The notes beneath the pieces are model-generated. The model searched no databases. It worked only from the letters and a program-made list of their open reading frames with translations, and was not told the origin of the DNA. Made by a program: the position numbers and the translations under genes. This document shows, one piece after another, positions 35,419-44,674 of a stretch of DNA of 64,000 bases. Position 1 is the stretch's first letter. Each line of letters opens with the position of its first letter. Origin of the DNA: Pelagibacteraceae bacterium (GTDB lineage: Bacteria; Pseudomonadota; Alphaproteobacteria; Pelagibacterales; Pelagibacteraceae); NCBI GenBank assembly GCA_022763425.1, contig JALEGD010000001.1, positions 758,572 to 822,571 of the forward strand. Reading direction: 5' to 3'.

Positions 35419-38057
35419 TTTAAACTTTTTAATATTTCTTGGAGTGTTATATATTCTTTTTTATTTGTATCTAAAAGATTTTTTTCTTGTTTAACAATTT
35501 CTTTAGGCGCTTTTTTTACAAAATTATCATTATTTAATTTATTTTCGCTTGAAGATATTTGTTTTTGTATAGAGTCTAGTTTTTTTTCCAAAATATTTAT
35601 TTGATTATCTATATCAATCTCATCCCCGAAATTTACAACAAATTGCTTACCGGCCAATAATGTTTTTATGTTGCCTTTGTCGTCATCATTAGTATTTAGC
35701 GTAGAAATTCTACCAATCTTGCACAAAATATTTTCATTTTTTTTTATTATTTTTTTTTGGTTATTATCTAAAAATTGAATTCCAACTCTTACTAAACTTC
35801 CAGGTGCAACTTGCATTTTTGATTTAAATGACCTTAGATCATTAATAAAATTAATAATAAATAAAACATCTTTTATATTTTTTGATGATTTACTTTTTAG
35901 ATCTTTTGTAAAATGATGATTTATTAAGTCATTTTTTTCAGTTTTTTTAAAACCTGACAAATTCCAAAGTTCTTCAGTTACAAAAGGAATAAATGAATGT
36001 AGAAGAAGTAAATTTTCTTTCTGAACATGATTTAATACATTTTTTGTCTCAAAAATTAAATTTTTATCTTTTGAATTTAATAAAGGTTTTGAAAATTCGA
36101 TATACCAATCACAAAAATAATTCCATATATATAAATAAAGCTCCTTTGCCGCTTCATCAAACCTAAAGTTTTCAATAAGTTTTTTTATTTTAATTTTATT
36201 TTCATTTAATGTGAAAAGTATCCATTGATTAGCTGGGTTTTTTATATTTTTAATTTTACTTTTTTTAATATTAAAAACATTGTTCATGGAACAATAATTA
36301 AATGTATTCCAAATTTTTGTTAGAAAATTTCTATACCCTTTTACTCTGTCAATTGAGAGTTTAACGTCCCTGCCAGGAGAAGACATTGATATTAAAGTAA
36401 ATCGTAAAGCATCTGCTCCAAATTCTTCTATTATAGTTAATGGATCAATTACATTACCTTTTGATTTAGACATCTTTTGTCCTTTTTCATCTCTAACTAG
36501 GGCATGAACGTAAACTTTTTCAAATGGAACTTCCTTCATAAAATGTAACCCCATCATCATCATTCTAGCTACCCAGAAAAAAATAATATCAAAGCCAGTA
36601 ACTAATACGGAAGTTTTGTAAAATCTTTTTAACTCATAAGTTTTGTTAGGCCAACCCAATGTAGCGAATGGCCATAATGCCGACGAAAACCATGTATCAA
36701 GAACATCTTTATCGCGCTTAAGGTCTAAAATTTTTTTATATTTTTTTTTACAAATTTTGCGAGCTTCTTTAAGATCATTGGCAACTATAATATGACCATG
36801 AGGTGTATACCATGCTGGAATTTGATGACCCCACCATAGTTGACGAGAGATGCACCATGGCTCAATATTTTCCATCCATTGGAAATATGTTTTTTTCCAA
36901 TTATCTGGAAAAAAACTTGTTTCTTTTTTTTTAACTTTTTTTATTGCATCTTTTGCAAGTTTTTTTGCATCTACAAACCACTGTTCAGTAAGCAAAGGTT
37001 CAATAATAGTATTGCTTCTATCACCATAGGGAACGGTATGTTTGATATTTTCAATTTTATCTAAAATGTTTAATTCTTCTAACTCTTGAACAAGTTTTTT
37101 TCTCGCATCAAGCCTATCTAGACCCACATAAGCTTTTGGAACATTCTCGTTCAATGTTCCATCTTTGTTTAAAATATTAATAAATTCTAACTTATTTCTT
37201 GTTCCAACTTGATAATCATTAAAATCATGTGCGGGAGTTATTTTTACTGCACCAGAACCCTGATTAGGGTCGGCATACTCGTCTTTAATAATCTTAATAA
37301 TTCTTTTCGAAATAGGAACAATAATTTCTTCACCAATTAAATCTTTGTATCTTTCATCTTTAGGGTGTACTGCAATCGCGGTATCCCCAAACATTGTTTC
37401 TGGTCTCGTAGTTGCGATTGTAATGCTTTTTTCAGAATTTTTAAATTTATAATTAATATAATAAAGTTTTCCTGAAGTTTCTTTTTGTATAACTTCAAGA
37501 TCTGATATTGCTGTTTTTAATTTTATATCCCAATTGGTGAGCTTAAGATCTTTATAAATTAGTTTTTTATTATACAGATCAACAAAAACCTTTAATACAG
37601 CTTTAGATAATCCTTCATCCATTGTGAAGCGGTCTTTTGACCAATCGCATGAGGATCCAAGTTTTTTAAGCTGTGAAGTAATTGTGTTTCCTGATTTTTC
37701 TTTCCATTGCCAAACTTTTTTTAAAAACTCTTCTCTACCTAAATCATTCCTAGATATACCTTTTTCCGCTAATTGCTTTTCAACAACCAATTGTGTAGCA
37801 ATACCCGCATGGTCAGTTCCTGGTTGCCACAGTGTTTCTATACCTTTGTTTCTATTAAATCTTATTAAAAGATCTTGAATTGAATTGTTCAATGCATGAC
37901 CCATATGCAAGCTACCTGTTACATTTGGCGGTGGAATTACAATAGAATATGTTTTTTTTGATTTGTTTTTTTTTGGTTTAAAACACTTGTTTTTTTCCCA
38001 ATACTTATAAATTCTATCCTCAATATTTTTATGATTGTATGAACCAAAACTAGACAT
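35415..38057 (-). CDS. valS: Valyl-tRNA synthetase
   Basis: ValRS charges tRNA-Val and edits mis-attached threonine. The 880-residue class I enzyme has HMGH in [16 protein letters not shown], the CP1 editing domain with [17 protein letters not shown], the [14 protein letters not shown] loop, an anticodon-binding domain and a C-terminal coiled coil. It diverges from tRNA-Cys across 60 bp. I looked for a T-box-like leader there and saw none. Confidence 0.98.
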   Translation of the reverse strand: MSSFGSYNHKNIEDRIYKYWEKNKCFKPKKNKSKKTYSIVIPPPNVTGSLHMGHALNNSIQDLLIRFNRNKGIETLWQPGTDHAGIATQLVVEKQLAEKGISRNDLGREEFLKKVWQWKEKSGNTITSQLKKLGSSCDWSKDRFTMDEGLSKAVLKVFVDLYNKKLIYKDLKLTNWDIKLKTAISDLEVIQKETSGKLYYINYKFKNSEKSITIATTRPETMFGDTAIAVHPKDERYKDLIGEEIIVPISKRIIKIIKDEYADPNQGSGAVKITPAHDFNDYQVGTRNKLEFINILNKDGTLNENVPKAYVGLDRLDARKKLVQELEELNILDKIENIKHTVPYGDRSNTIIEPLLTEQWFVDAKKLAKDAIKKVKKKETSFFPDNWKKTYFQWMENIEPWCISRQLWWGHQIPAWYTPHGHIIVANDLKEARKICKKKYKKILDLKRDKDVLDTWFSSALWPFATLGWPNKTYELKRFYKTSVLVTGFDIIFFWVARMMMMGLHFMKEVPFEKVYVHALVRDEKGQKMSKSKGNVIDPLTIIEEFGADALRFTLISMSSPGRDVKLSIDRVKGYRNFLTKIWNTFNYCSMNNVFNIKKSKIKNIKNPANQWILFTLNENKIKIKKLIENFRFDEAAKELYLYIWNYFCDWYIEFSKPLLNSKDKNLIFETKNVLNHVQKENLLLLHSFIPFVTEELWNLSGFKKTEKNDLINHHFTKDLKSKSSKNIKDVLFIINFINDLRSFKSKMQVAPGSLVRVGIQFLDNNQKKIIKKNENILCKIGRISTLNTNDDDKGNIKTLLAGKQFVVNFGDEIDIDNQINILEKKLDSIQKQISSSENKLNNDNFVKKAPKEIVKQEKNLLDTNKKEYITLQEILKSLK

Positions 38058-38117
38058 TTTATTGAATTATATTGGAGTTTATATATATCTCCTTTTAAAT
38101 AACAATTTCAAAAAATT

Positions 38118-38191
38118 GGCCACGTGGCGGAATGGTTACGCAGAGGATTGCAAATCCTTGTATCCCAGTTCGATTCTGGGCGTGGCCTCCA
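38118..38191 (+). tRNA. tRNA-Cys(GCA)
   Basis: The 74-nt cloverleaf has acceptor stem GGCCACG paired with CGTGGCC, anticodon loop TTGCAAA (anticodon GCA), T loop TTCGATT and an encoded CCA. It is followed 49 nt later by tRNA-Asn on the same strand, so the two may share a transcript. Confidence 0.97.
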
Positions 38192-38240
38192 AAAAAAATA
38201 TTGTTTTGGATAAAAAATAATATATTAATCCGATTATCGA

Positions 38241-38316
38241 TCCCCGGTAGCTCAGTTGGTAGAGCAAGCGGCTGTTAACCGCTTTGTCGCTGGTTCGAGT
38301 CCGGCCCGGGGAGCCA
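38241..38316 (+). tRNA. tRNA-Asn(GTT)
   Basis: The 76-nt cloverleaf has acceptor stem TCCCCGG paired with CCGGGGA, anticodon loop CTGTTAA (anticodon GTT), T loop TTCGAGT and an encoded CCA. As a GUN-anticodon tRNA it is a predicted substrate of the TGT at 10.5 kb. It ends 2 bp before the end of the convergent XRE gene. Confidence 0.98.
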
Positions 38317-38318
38317 GA

Positions 38319-38684
38319 CTAAATAGCTTCCTTGATATTCTTTTGTTCACCAAGCACTTCAAGCAATTTTTCTTTTTGCTGTGGTTCTAGATCACTAAAA
38401 ATTCTTAATAGAAAACTATAATTTACATCTTTAGAAGAAGAATTGTCCTCATTCGAAGAAGCAAAATCTTGATAATCTTCAAAAAAGTACTTTATCGGTA
38501 CCTTTAAAAAGCTAGATAATTGCAATAACCTTGCGGAACTAACTCCATTTGTTCCTTTTTCATATTTCTGTATCTGTTGAAATGTAACGTTTATTGCTTT
38601 TGCTACTTGAGTTTGAGTTAATCCTAGTGAAGTTCTTCTTAATCTTAATTTTTTACCTAAGTGTTGATTTAACTGTGCGCTCAC
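38319..38684 (-). CDS. XRE/Cro-type helix-turn-helix regulator
   Basis: The 121-residue protein has an N-terminal HTH (about residues 10-65: RRTSLGLTQTQVAKAINVTF, QQIQKYEKGTNGVSSARLLQ), then KVPIKYFFEDY and a C-terminal helix QQKEKLLEVL. This layout is common among small alphaproteobacterial XRE regulators. I chose GTG 38684 because GGGAG lies 6 nt upstream; a TTG at 38687 is too close to it. It is divergent from the photolyase cassette across 124 bp with inverted repeats, so it may regulate itself and that cassette; this is inference. Confidence 0.85.
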   Translation of the reverse strand: MSAQLNQHLGKKLRLRRTSLGLTQTQVAKAINVTFQQIQKYEKGTNGVSSARLLQLSSFLKVPIKYFFEDYQDFASSNEDNSSSKDVNYSFLLRIFSDLEPQQKEKLLEVLGEQKNIKEAI

Positions 38685-38700
38685 CAATGTCTCCCTTTGA

Positions 38701-38775
38701 GAATATGTTAAATACCTTTTTGATATTCAAGGCAACAAAAAAAAGGTAAAAAAGATGTAAAAAATTCCTTGATTT
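38701..38775. promoter_or_regulatory. inverted and direct repeats between XRE gene and photolyase gene
   Basis: GAATAT (38701-38706) is mirrored by ATATTC (38723-38728). TTCAAGG near 38726-38732 is mirrored by CCTTGA near 38768-38773. Two GGTAAAAAA/TGTAAAAAA-like direct repeats lie between. They sit where operators for the divergent regulator and photolyase would be expected, but short AT-rich repeats can arise by chance. Confidence 0.35.
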
Positions 38776-38808
38776 TGTTACTGATTTAACAGTTTATTTT
38801 TAAAAATT

Positions 38809-40212
38809 ATGCTTATTTATTGGCTTAGAAATGATTTTAGACTTAATGATAATGAAGCACTGTCCTATTTGTTATCAAATGAAAGTGATAATTTTGTCTT
38901 TTTTTCATATGATAAAGAAAAATATAAATTTAGATCAGCTCAAAAATGGTGGCTATATAAAACACTTAAAATTTTTGATAAAAAATTAAGTGAAATTGGA
39001 GTTAAATTAATTGTTGAAAACGATTTAGAATGTAGTTCTTTAGAAAAAATAATAAAAAATAAAAAAATTACTGAAGTTTGTTGGAATAAAATATTTTCAC
39101 CTGAGGAAATAGCTATTGAAAATAATATTATAAAACTATTGGAAAAGAATAATATTAAACATAAGATATTTTCTTCAAATTTGTTACAAAATCCAGATCT
39201 GTGCAGAAAAAAAGATAATACTCCCTTTCAAGTTTTTACTCCATTTTGGAAAAATGCTGAAATGATTTATCTTAAAAATTATAAATATAAAAAAAATCTG
39301 ATCAAATCAAAAAAATCGTTAAAAAATAACAATCAAGCTAAAATTGAAACTATATTGCCAAAAAAAAAATGGTATGAAAAATTTGAAAAATATTGGTTTC
39401 CTGGTGAAGATATAGCATTAAAGAAAGTTAAGAATTTCAATTCTGAAAAAATAAATTTCTATGATAAAAATAGAGATTTTCCATCAATAGAAGGTACCTC
39501 TAAACTATCGCCTCATTTAGCTTTTGGAGAAATTTCTCCTAAAAAAATATATGACGAATGCACAAAGATAAAAAATAAAAAAATTGGAGTTACAAAATTT
39601 TTAAATGAAATCGGTTGGAGAGAATTTGCTTATCATTTGATAAATCATTTTCCTATAATGTTAAAAAAAAATTTAAGAAAAAACTTTGATAAATTTCCCT
39701 GGTCTGAAAATAAAAAATTTTTAGATAAATGGAAAAAAGGAAATACTGGATATCCAATAGTTGATGCTGCTATGAAGCAACTATATGAAACTGGCTGGAT
39801 GCATAATAGACTTAGAATGGTTGTTGGTTCATTTTTAGTAAAACATTTGAGAATTAATTGGACCGAAGGTGAAAAATATTTCAAAGATACACTTTTGGAC
39901 TATGATACAGCCAATAATGTTTCAGGTTGGCAATGGATAGCGGGTTGTGGAGCTGATGCAGCTCCATATTTTAGAATTTTTAATCCTATAACCCAGGGAG
40001 AAAAATTTGATCCAAATGGCGAATTTGTGAAATACTGGATACCTAATTTAAAAAAAGTTCCAAAAAAATTTATTCATAAACCTTGGGAATTGCCAGAGGA
40101 ACAAGCAAAACTTATTAATTTCAATTTAAAAAAAGATTATTTTGAGCCAATCGTTGAACATAAGATGGCGAGAGAAGCGGCTTTAAAAGCATTTGAATTC
40201 ACAAAAAAATGA
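38809..40212 (+). CDS. phrB: Deoxyribodipyrimidine photolyase (class I CPD type)
   Basis: Photolyase uses blue light and FAD to split pyrimidine dimers. The 467-residue protein has the N-terminal alpha/beta antenna domain (LIYWLRNDFRLNDNEAL), then the FAD domain with EGTSKLSPHLAFGEISP, FLNEIGWREFAYHL, GYPIVDAAMKQLYETGWMHN and NNVSGWQWIAGCGADAAPYF. The tryptophans of the electron-transfer chain are present. It leads a five-gene, overlapping plus-strand cassette ending with cysteine synthase. Confidence 0.95.
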   Translation: MLIYWLRNDFRLNDNEALSYLLSNESDNFVFFSYDKEKYKFRSAQKWWLYKTLKIFDKKLSEIGVKLIVENDLECSSLEKIIKNKKITEVCWNKIFSPEEIAIENNIIKLLEKNNIKHKIFSSNLLQNPDLCRKKDNTPFQVFTPFWKNAEMIYLKNYKYKKNLIKSKKSLKNNNQAKIETILPKKKWYEKFEKYWFPGEDIALKKVKNFNSEKINFYDKNRDFPSIEGTSKLSPHLAFGEISPKKIYDECTKIKNKKIGVTKFLNEIGWREFAYHLINHFPIMLKKNLRKNFDKFPWSENKKFLDKWKKGNTGYPIVDAAMKQLYETGWMHNRLRMVVGSFLVKHLRINWTEGEKYFKDTLLDYDTANNVSGWQWIAGCGADAAPYFRIFNPITQGEKFDPNGEFVKYWIPNLKKVPKKFIHKPWELPEEQAKLINFNLKKDYFEPIVEHKMAREAALKAFEFTKK

Positions 40213-41423
40213 AAAAATTAGCAATAGTCGGAACAGGTATTTCTGGGTTAGCCTCTGCATACTTGCTAAGAAATAATTTTGAAATAACTCTGATTGAAAA
40301 AAATGATTATATTGGTGGGCATACTCATACGCATTATTATAAAAATGATAATATTCATTACGATAGCGGTTTCATTGTTTTAAATAACAAAAACTACCCA
40401 AATCTCATTAAGTTGCTCAAAGAACTTAATGTTGAATATCAAAAGAGTGATATGTCTTTCTCTGTAGTAAAAGAAGACATAGGCTATGAATGGGCGGGAA
40501 AAAATATAAAAACTATACTAGATATTAAAAATATTTTTTCTTTAAAATATTTAAAAGTCTTAAAAGATATAATCAGATTTTCCAAAATATGTGAAGCTAA
40601 ATTGGCTAATGAGGAAATATCATTAAATAGATTTTTAAAAAATAATAAATTTTCAAAAGAATTTATAGAATTATATTTTTTTCCTATGTGTTCTTCAATA
40701 TGGTCATCAGATTTAAATCAAATAGAAAACTATAAAGCTTGTTTTATTTTAGATTTTTTCAAAAACCATGGACTGCATAATATTTTATCTAAAAGACCAA
40801 TTTGGTTCACTATTAAAAATGGAAGTAATACGTACATAAAAAAAATATTACAAAAAACAAATTTTAATATTGTCAAAAATAACAAAGTAACAATTATAGA
40901 CCAAGAGAAAAAAATTATAAAAACAGAGAATAATAATGAATATAAATACGACTATTTGATTTTATCATCACACTCAGATGAAACGTTTCAATTATTAAAA
41001 AATAAAACTTTTGAACAAAATCAATTATTATCTTCAGTAAATTATCAGAAAAATAAAATTATCATTCATACCGATGAATCTTTAATGCCTAAAAATAAAA
41101 ACAATTGGAGTTCATGGAATTTCAAATATCAAAAAAAACAATTAGTTTTAACTTATTGGATGAATTTATTACAAAATTTAAGATGTAAAACAAATATCTT
41201 TGTTACTTTAAATTCAAATGAAATTAACCAAGAAAAAATAATAAAAAAAATTGAATATTCACATCCTATTTTTTTAAAATCAAAGAAAACAATATCAGAA
41301 CTTTCGGAAAAAGCTCAGGGTCAAAATAATATTTGGTTCACGGGAGCATGGTTAGGATATGGTTTTCATGAAGATGGTTTAAATTCTGCAATAAATGTCT
41401 ATAATTTAATTAATGTTAGGTAA
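40209..41423 (+). CDS. FAD/NAD(P)-binding amine-oxidase-like protein (COG2907 type)
   Basis: The 404-residue protein begins with a dinucleotide-binding motif (AIVGTGISGLASAYLL) and contains GGHTHTHYYKNDN and DSGFIVLNNKNYPN. It ends with WFTGAWLGYGFHEDGLNSA, typical of flavin amine-oxidase-like proteins found beside Cfa and DUF1365 genes. Such proteins are thought to act on membrane lipids or fatty acids, but the reaction is not established. It overlaps the photolyase gene by 4 bp and DUF1365 by 11 bp. Confidence 0.85.
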   Translation: MKKLAIVGTGISGLASAYLLRNNFEITLIEKNDYIGGHTHTHYYKNDNIHYDSGFIVLNNKNYPNLIKLLKELNVEYQKSDMSFSVVKEDIGYEWAGKNIKTILDIKNIFSLKYLKVLKDIIRFSKICEAKLANEEISLNRFLKNNKFSKEFIELYFFPMCSSIWSSDLNQIENYKACFILDFFKNHGLHNILSKRPIWFTIKNGSNTYIKKILQKTNFNIVKNNKVTIIDQEKKIIKTENNNEYKYDYLILSSHSDETFQLLKNKTFEQNQLLSSVNYQKNKIIIHTDESLMPKNKNNWSSWNFKYQKKQLVLTYWMNLLQNLRCKTNIFVTLNSNEINQEKIIKKIEYSHPIFLKSKKTISELSEKAQGQNNIWFTGAWLGYGFHEDGLNSAINVYNLINVR

Positions 41424-42159
41424 TTATGTTTGTGACAATAAAGTTTTTCATTCGAGAATAAAACCATTCAAAAATTATTTCTCTTACAATATTTGCTCAG
41501 TTATTTTTGATCTAAAAAAAATTAATAAACTTAAAAACCTTAAATTTTTATCGATAAATAAATTTAATATTTTCAGTATTAATTTGAGAGATTACGGCAA
41601 CTATGACCAAAAACTTTACGAATTTTTAATAAAAATGATAAATAAGAAATACAAGAAAAATAAAGATTACAATATTTACCTATTAACATCTCCAAAATTT
41701 TTAGGCTATATATTTAATCCAATTTCAATTTATTTTGTCGTTTACAAAAAAAAAATTGAATTTGTAATATATGAAGTAAGAAACACCCATGGAGAAAAGC
41801 ATATGTATTTTAAAAAAATACGAAATAATAAAAATATAACACATTATATAAATAAAAAACTTTATGTTTCACCTTTTTTAAAAATGGATTTGAAATATTT
41901 TTTTAAATTAAATATTCATAAAAAAAAAATTAAAATATTAATCGACGCTTATAAAAATAATGAAATTCTTAAAACTGGAATGTTTTTAAAAAATTATAAT
42001 TTAAATGACAAAAATTTGTTAAATATTGCTTTAAAAAGACTGTTTTATGCTCAAAAAATTATTATTTTAATACATTATCAAGCTATTAAAATCTTGTTAA
42101 AAAAAGCTAAATTTAATTTTAAAAAAAGAATAGCTACTAATACCAATAGTTACTCATGA
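41413..42159 (+). CDS. DUF1365 family protein
   Basis: The 248-residue protein has the family pattern FHSRIKPFKNYFSYN at the start, FLGYIFNPISIYFVV in the middle, and EVRNTHGEKHMYF. DUF1365 proteins are strongly linked to Cfa-type methyltransferases and FAD oxidoreductases, but their biochemical role is unknown. Its stop overlaps the Cfa start by 4 bp. The protein is very rich in Lys and Asn. Confidence 0.88.
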   Translation: MLGNYVCDNKVFHSRIKPFKNYFSYNICSVIFDLKKINKLKNLKFLSINKFNIFSINLRDYGNYDQKLYEFLIKMINKKYKKNKDYNIYLLTSPKFLGYIFNPISIYFVVYKKKIEFVIYEVRNTHGEKHMYFKKIRNNKNITHYINKKLYVSPFLKMDLKYFFKLNIHKKKIKILIDAYKNNEILKTGMFLKNYNLNDKNLLNIALKRLFYAQKIIILIHYQAIKILLKKAKFNFKKRIATNTNSYS

Positions 42160-43313
42160 TCAGATTATTTAAAAATTTAGTTGATAAAGAGTTTAAAAAA
42201 ATTCTATGGGGAAAGGTAAAATTTAATTTTGATGATATTTTAGAAAAAATTTACTCAGGAAATAAAGGTAATCTTGAGTCTAACATCATTGTAAAGGACA
42301 AATCTCTATATAAAGATTTGGTTCTTAGGGGTGATTTAGGTTTTGCAGAAGGCTATATAGAAAATAAATGGGAAACATCAAATTTAAACTCTTTGCTCAA
42401 AATTTTATTAAAAAATCAACAACTTAAAAAAAACCGTTATACGCCAACTTTGTTTAACAAAATCCTGGAACAGGTAAATTTTATTTTTAAAAGCAATTCT
42501 ATTAAACAGGCAAAAAAAAATATTAGTTTTCATTACGACCTAGGTAATGATTTTTATAAAGAGTGGCTCGACGAAACAATGACCTACTCTTCTGCTTTAT
42601 TTAAAGGTAAAGACATCACACTAAAAGACGCTCAAATTCAAAAATATGACTCTATATGTGAAAATTTAAATATTAATGATGATGATAAAGTATGTGAAAT
42701 TGGTTGTGGTTGGGGTGGATTTATTAACAATTTAAAAAATTACAATCCAAATACTAAAATTGATGGCTATACAATAAGTAAAAATCAATATGATTTTGTA
42801 AATAACAATAATCACAATGTTTTTTTTACTGATTACAGAGAAATTAATAATAAATATTCAAATGTTGTTTCAATTGAAATGTTTGAGGCTGTTGGGCAAA
42901 AATATTGGAAAAAGTATTTTGAAAAACTTAATAATATTTTAAATTCAAAGGGGACTGCATGCTTGCAAATTATTACAATAAACGAAAATTCTTTTTCTAA
43001 ATATTTAAGGAATGTAGATTTTATACAAAAATATATATTCCCCGGAGGTATGTTGCCAACAAAAACTATTTTGGCAAAACTTTTTAAAAGTAATGGATTT
43101 CAAATATATCATAAAATTTCTTTTGGACATGATTACTCAAAAACACTTTTGGAATGGAAAAAAAATTTTAATAATTCGTGGATAAAACTTAAAAATTTAG
43201 GTTTTGATGATAAATTTAATCGTCTATGGAATTATTATTTAGATTACTGTGAAACAGGCTTTTCATTGGATCATACGGATGTTACACAATTTTATATAAA
43301 AAAAATTAACTAA
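42156..43313 (+). CDS. cfa: Cyclopropane-fatty-acyl-phospholipid synthase family methyltransferase
   Basis: Cfa-type enzymes add a methylene or methyl group to unsaturated acyl chains in membrane lipids using S-adenosylmethionine. The 385-residue protein has ISFHYDLGNDFYKEWLDETM, TYSSALF, the SAM motif VCEIGCGWGGF and SIEMFEAVGQKYWKKYF. The exact product (cyclopropane, methylated or furan fatty acid) cannot be read from sequence. With photolyase, the FAD protein and DUF1365 it forms a photo-oxidative stress cassette. It overlaps cysteine synthase by one base. Confidence 0.92.
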   Translation: MIRLFKNLVDKEFKKILWGKVKFNFDDILEKIYSGNKGNLESNIIVKDKSLYKDLVLRGDLGFAEGYIENKWETSNLNSLLKILLKNQQLKKNRYTPTLFNKILEQVNFIFKSNSIKQAKKNISFHYDLGNDFYKEWLDETMTYSSALFKGKDITLKDAQIQKYDSICENLNINDDDKVCEIGCGWGGFINNLKNYNPNTKIDGYTISKNQYDFVNNNNHNVFFTDYREINNKYSNVVSIEMFEAVGQKYWKKYFEKLNNILNSKGTACLQIITINENSFSKYLRNVDFIQKYIFPGGMLPTKTILAKLFKSNGFQIYHKISFGHDYSKTLLEWKKNFNNSWIKLKNLGFDDKFNRLWNYYLDYCETGFSLDHTDVTQFYIKKIN

Positions 43314-44311
43314 TGAAAAATCACTCTGTAATAGATCTTATTGGAAATACACCATTAATTTATTTAAAAAAACCCTCAGAAATAAGTGGATGTAATATCT
43401 ACGGAAAAGCTGAATTTTTAAACCCTGGGCAATCTGTAAAAGACAGAGCAGCGCTATATATTATTAAAGACGCGCTAAAAAATAATAAATTAGAAAAAGG
43501 TGGTACCATTGTTGAGGGAACAGCTGGTAACACAGGGATTGGTATAGCAATGGTTGCAAACTTCTACGGTATAAATACAAAAATTGTAATTCCAAATACC
43601 CAGTCAGAGGAAAAAAAAGATGCACTTAGAAATTTAGGAGCAGAATTAATAGAGGTGGAGGCAGTGCCCTACTCGGATCCAAAAAATTATGTAAAATACT
43701 CAAAAAATGTAGCAGATGAACTATCTAAAAAAAATTCAAAAAAAGTATATTGGGCAAATCAATTTGATAACACGATTAATAAATTAGCTCACATAGAAAC
43801 TACGTCACAAGAAATATTAAAACAAACTGAAAATAAAGTAGATGCATTTACCTGCTCGGTTGGCACAGGAGGTACATTAGCAGGTACTGCTGAAGGTTTG
43901 AAGAAGTTTAATAAAAATATAATAACAGCTTTAAGTGATCCTTTGGGATCCTCTTTATATAATTTTTTAAAAAAAAATGAGTTATCAGCGACAGGATCTT
44001 CAATAACTGAAGGTATTGGTACATCAAGGATAACTGAAAATTTTAAGAATTCTTTGGTTGATGAAGCATTTCAAATAAACGATCAATATGCTCTAGATAT
44101 TATTTTTGACTTACTTAAAAATGAAGGTTTAAGCTTGGGTACGTCTTCTGGAATTAATGTTGCTGGTGCAATAGAACTTGGTAAAAAAATCGGTCCAAAT
44201 AAAAATATTGTTACAATATTATGTGATTATGGTTCAAGGTATGCATCAAAACTTTACAATAAAAAATTTTTAGAAAGTAAAGGTCTTAAGGCACCTAACT
44301 GGCTGAAATAA
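43313..44311 (+). CDS. cysK: Cysteine synthase (O-acetylserine sulfhydrylase)
   Basis: This PLP enzyme makes cysteine from O-acetylserine and sulfide. The 332-residue protein has DLIGNTPLIYL, the PLP lysine Lys43 in NPGQSVKDRAA, EGTAGNTGIGIAMVA, the phosphate loop SVGTGGTLAGTAEGL and LGTSSGINVAGA. It is coupled by a TAATG overlap to cfa as the last gene of the cassette. CysK versus CysM cannot be settled by eye. Its end overlaps the convergent GIY-YIG gene by 17 bp. Confidence 0.92.
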   Translation: MKNHSVIDLIGNTPLIYLKKPSEISGCNIYGKAEFLNPGQSVKDRAALYIIKDALKNNKLEKGGTIVEGTAGNTGIGIAMVANFYGINTKIVIPNTQSEEKKDALRNLGAELIEVEAVPYSDPKNYVKYSKNVADELSKKNSKKVYWANQFDNTINKLAHIETTSQEILKQTENKVDAFTCSVGTGGTLAGTAEGLKKFNKNIITALSDPLGSSLYNFLKKNELSATGSSITEGIGTSRITENFKNSLVDEAFQINDQYALDIIFDLLKNEGLSLGTSSGINVAGAIELGKKIGPNKNIVTILCDYGSRYASKLYNKKFLESKGLKAPNWLK

Positions 44312-44549
44312 ATTTTTGCTTTATCTCTTTTCTCAATCTGTAATTTTTTTTTAATTTCATCTCTTCTTTCATAGCCTCTGACTTAGACTTATATTTATTA
44401 GAGTAAATAACTTTCCATTTTCTGCCACGAGTAAATTTAGCACCCTTGCCACAATTATGAAGATTTAGTCTTTTGTTGAGATTATCTGTGTAGCCAACAT
44501 ATGTATGTTTATAATCATCTAAACTAATTAAAAGATACACATAAAACAT
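44295..44549 (-). CDS. GIY-YIG domain protein (small YhbQ-like nuclease)
   Basis: The 84-residue protein is a minimal GIY-YIG domain: FYVYLLIS (GIY strand), TYVGYTDNLNKRL (YIG and catalytic Arg), HNCGKGAKFTRGRKW, and a Glu in EAMKEEMKLK. Such stand-alone domains are presumed nucleases with poorly known roles. It starts 5 nt after the 3' end of tRNA-Arg on the same strand, so its mRNA is probably released by tRNA processing. It overlaps cysK at its end. Confidence 0.88.
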   Translation of the reverse strand: MFYVYLLISLDDYKHTYVGYTDNLNKRLNLHNCGKGAKFTRGRKWKVIYSNKYKSKSEAMKEEMKLKKNYRLRKEIKQKFISAS

Positions 44550-44554
44550 TTGTA

Positions 44555-44631
44555 TGGCGCGCCCTCCGCGACTCGAACACGGGACCCACGGTTTAGAAAA
44601 CCGTTGCTCTATCCAGCTGAGCTAAGGGCGC
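44555..44631 (-). tRNA. tRNA-Arg(TCT)
   Basis: The 77-nt minus-strand cloverleaf has acceptor stem GCGCCCT paired with AGGGCGC, anticodon loop TTTCTAA (anticodon TCT, reading AGA/AGG), T loop TTCGAGT and an encoded CCA. A -10-like TATATT lies 10 nt upstream (44647-44642). It is between trkH and the GIY-YIG gene on the same strand. Confidence 0.97.
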
Positions 44632-44674
44632 TTAAAAGTTTAATATAAAATTTTATCAAAACTTCAAACATTTT

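Noticed and set aside
38060-38117. GGAG...CTCC hairpin upstream of valS considered as a T-box or attenuator
   Set aside because: The stem is only 4-5 bp, there is no T-box sequence, and T-boxes are not expected in Alphaproteobacteria.
38035-38220. 61-residue frame running through tRNA-Cys
   Set aside because: It reads across the tRNA and the valS start region; the tRNA explains the sequence conservation.
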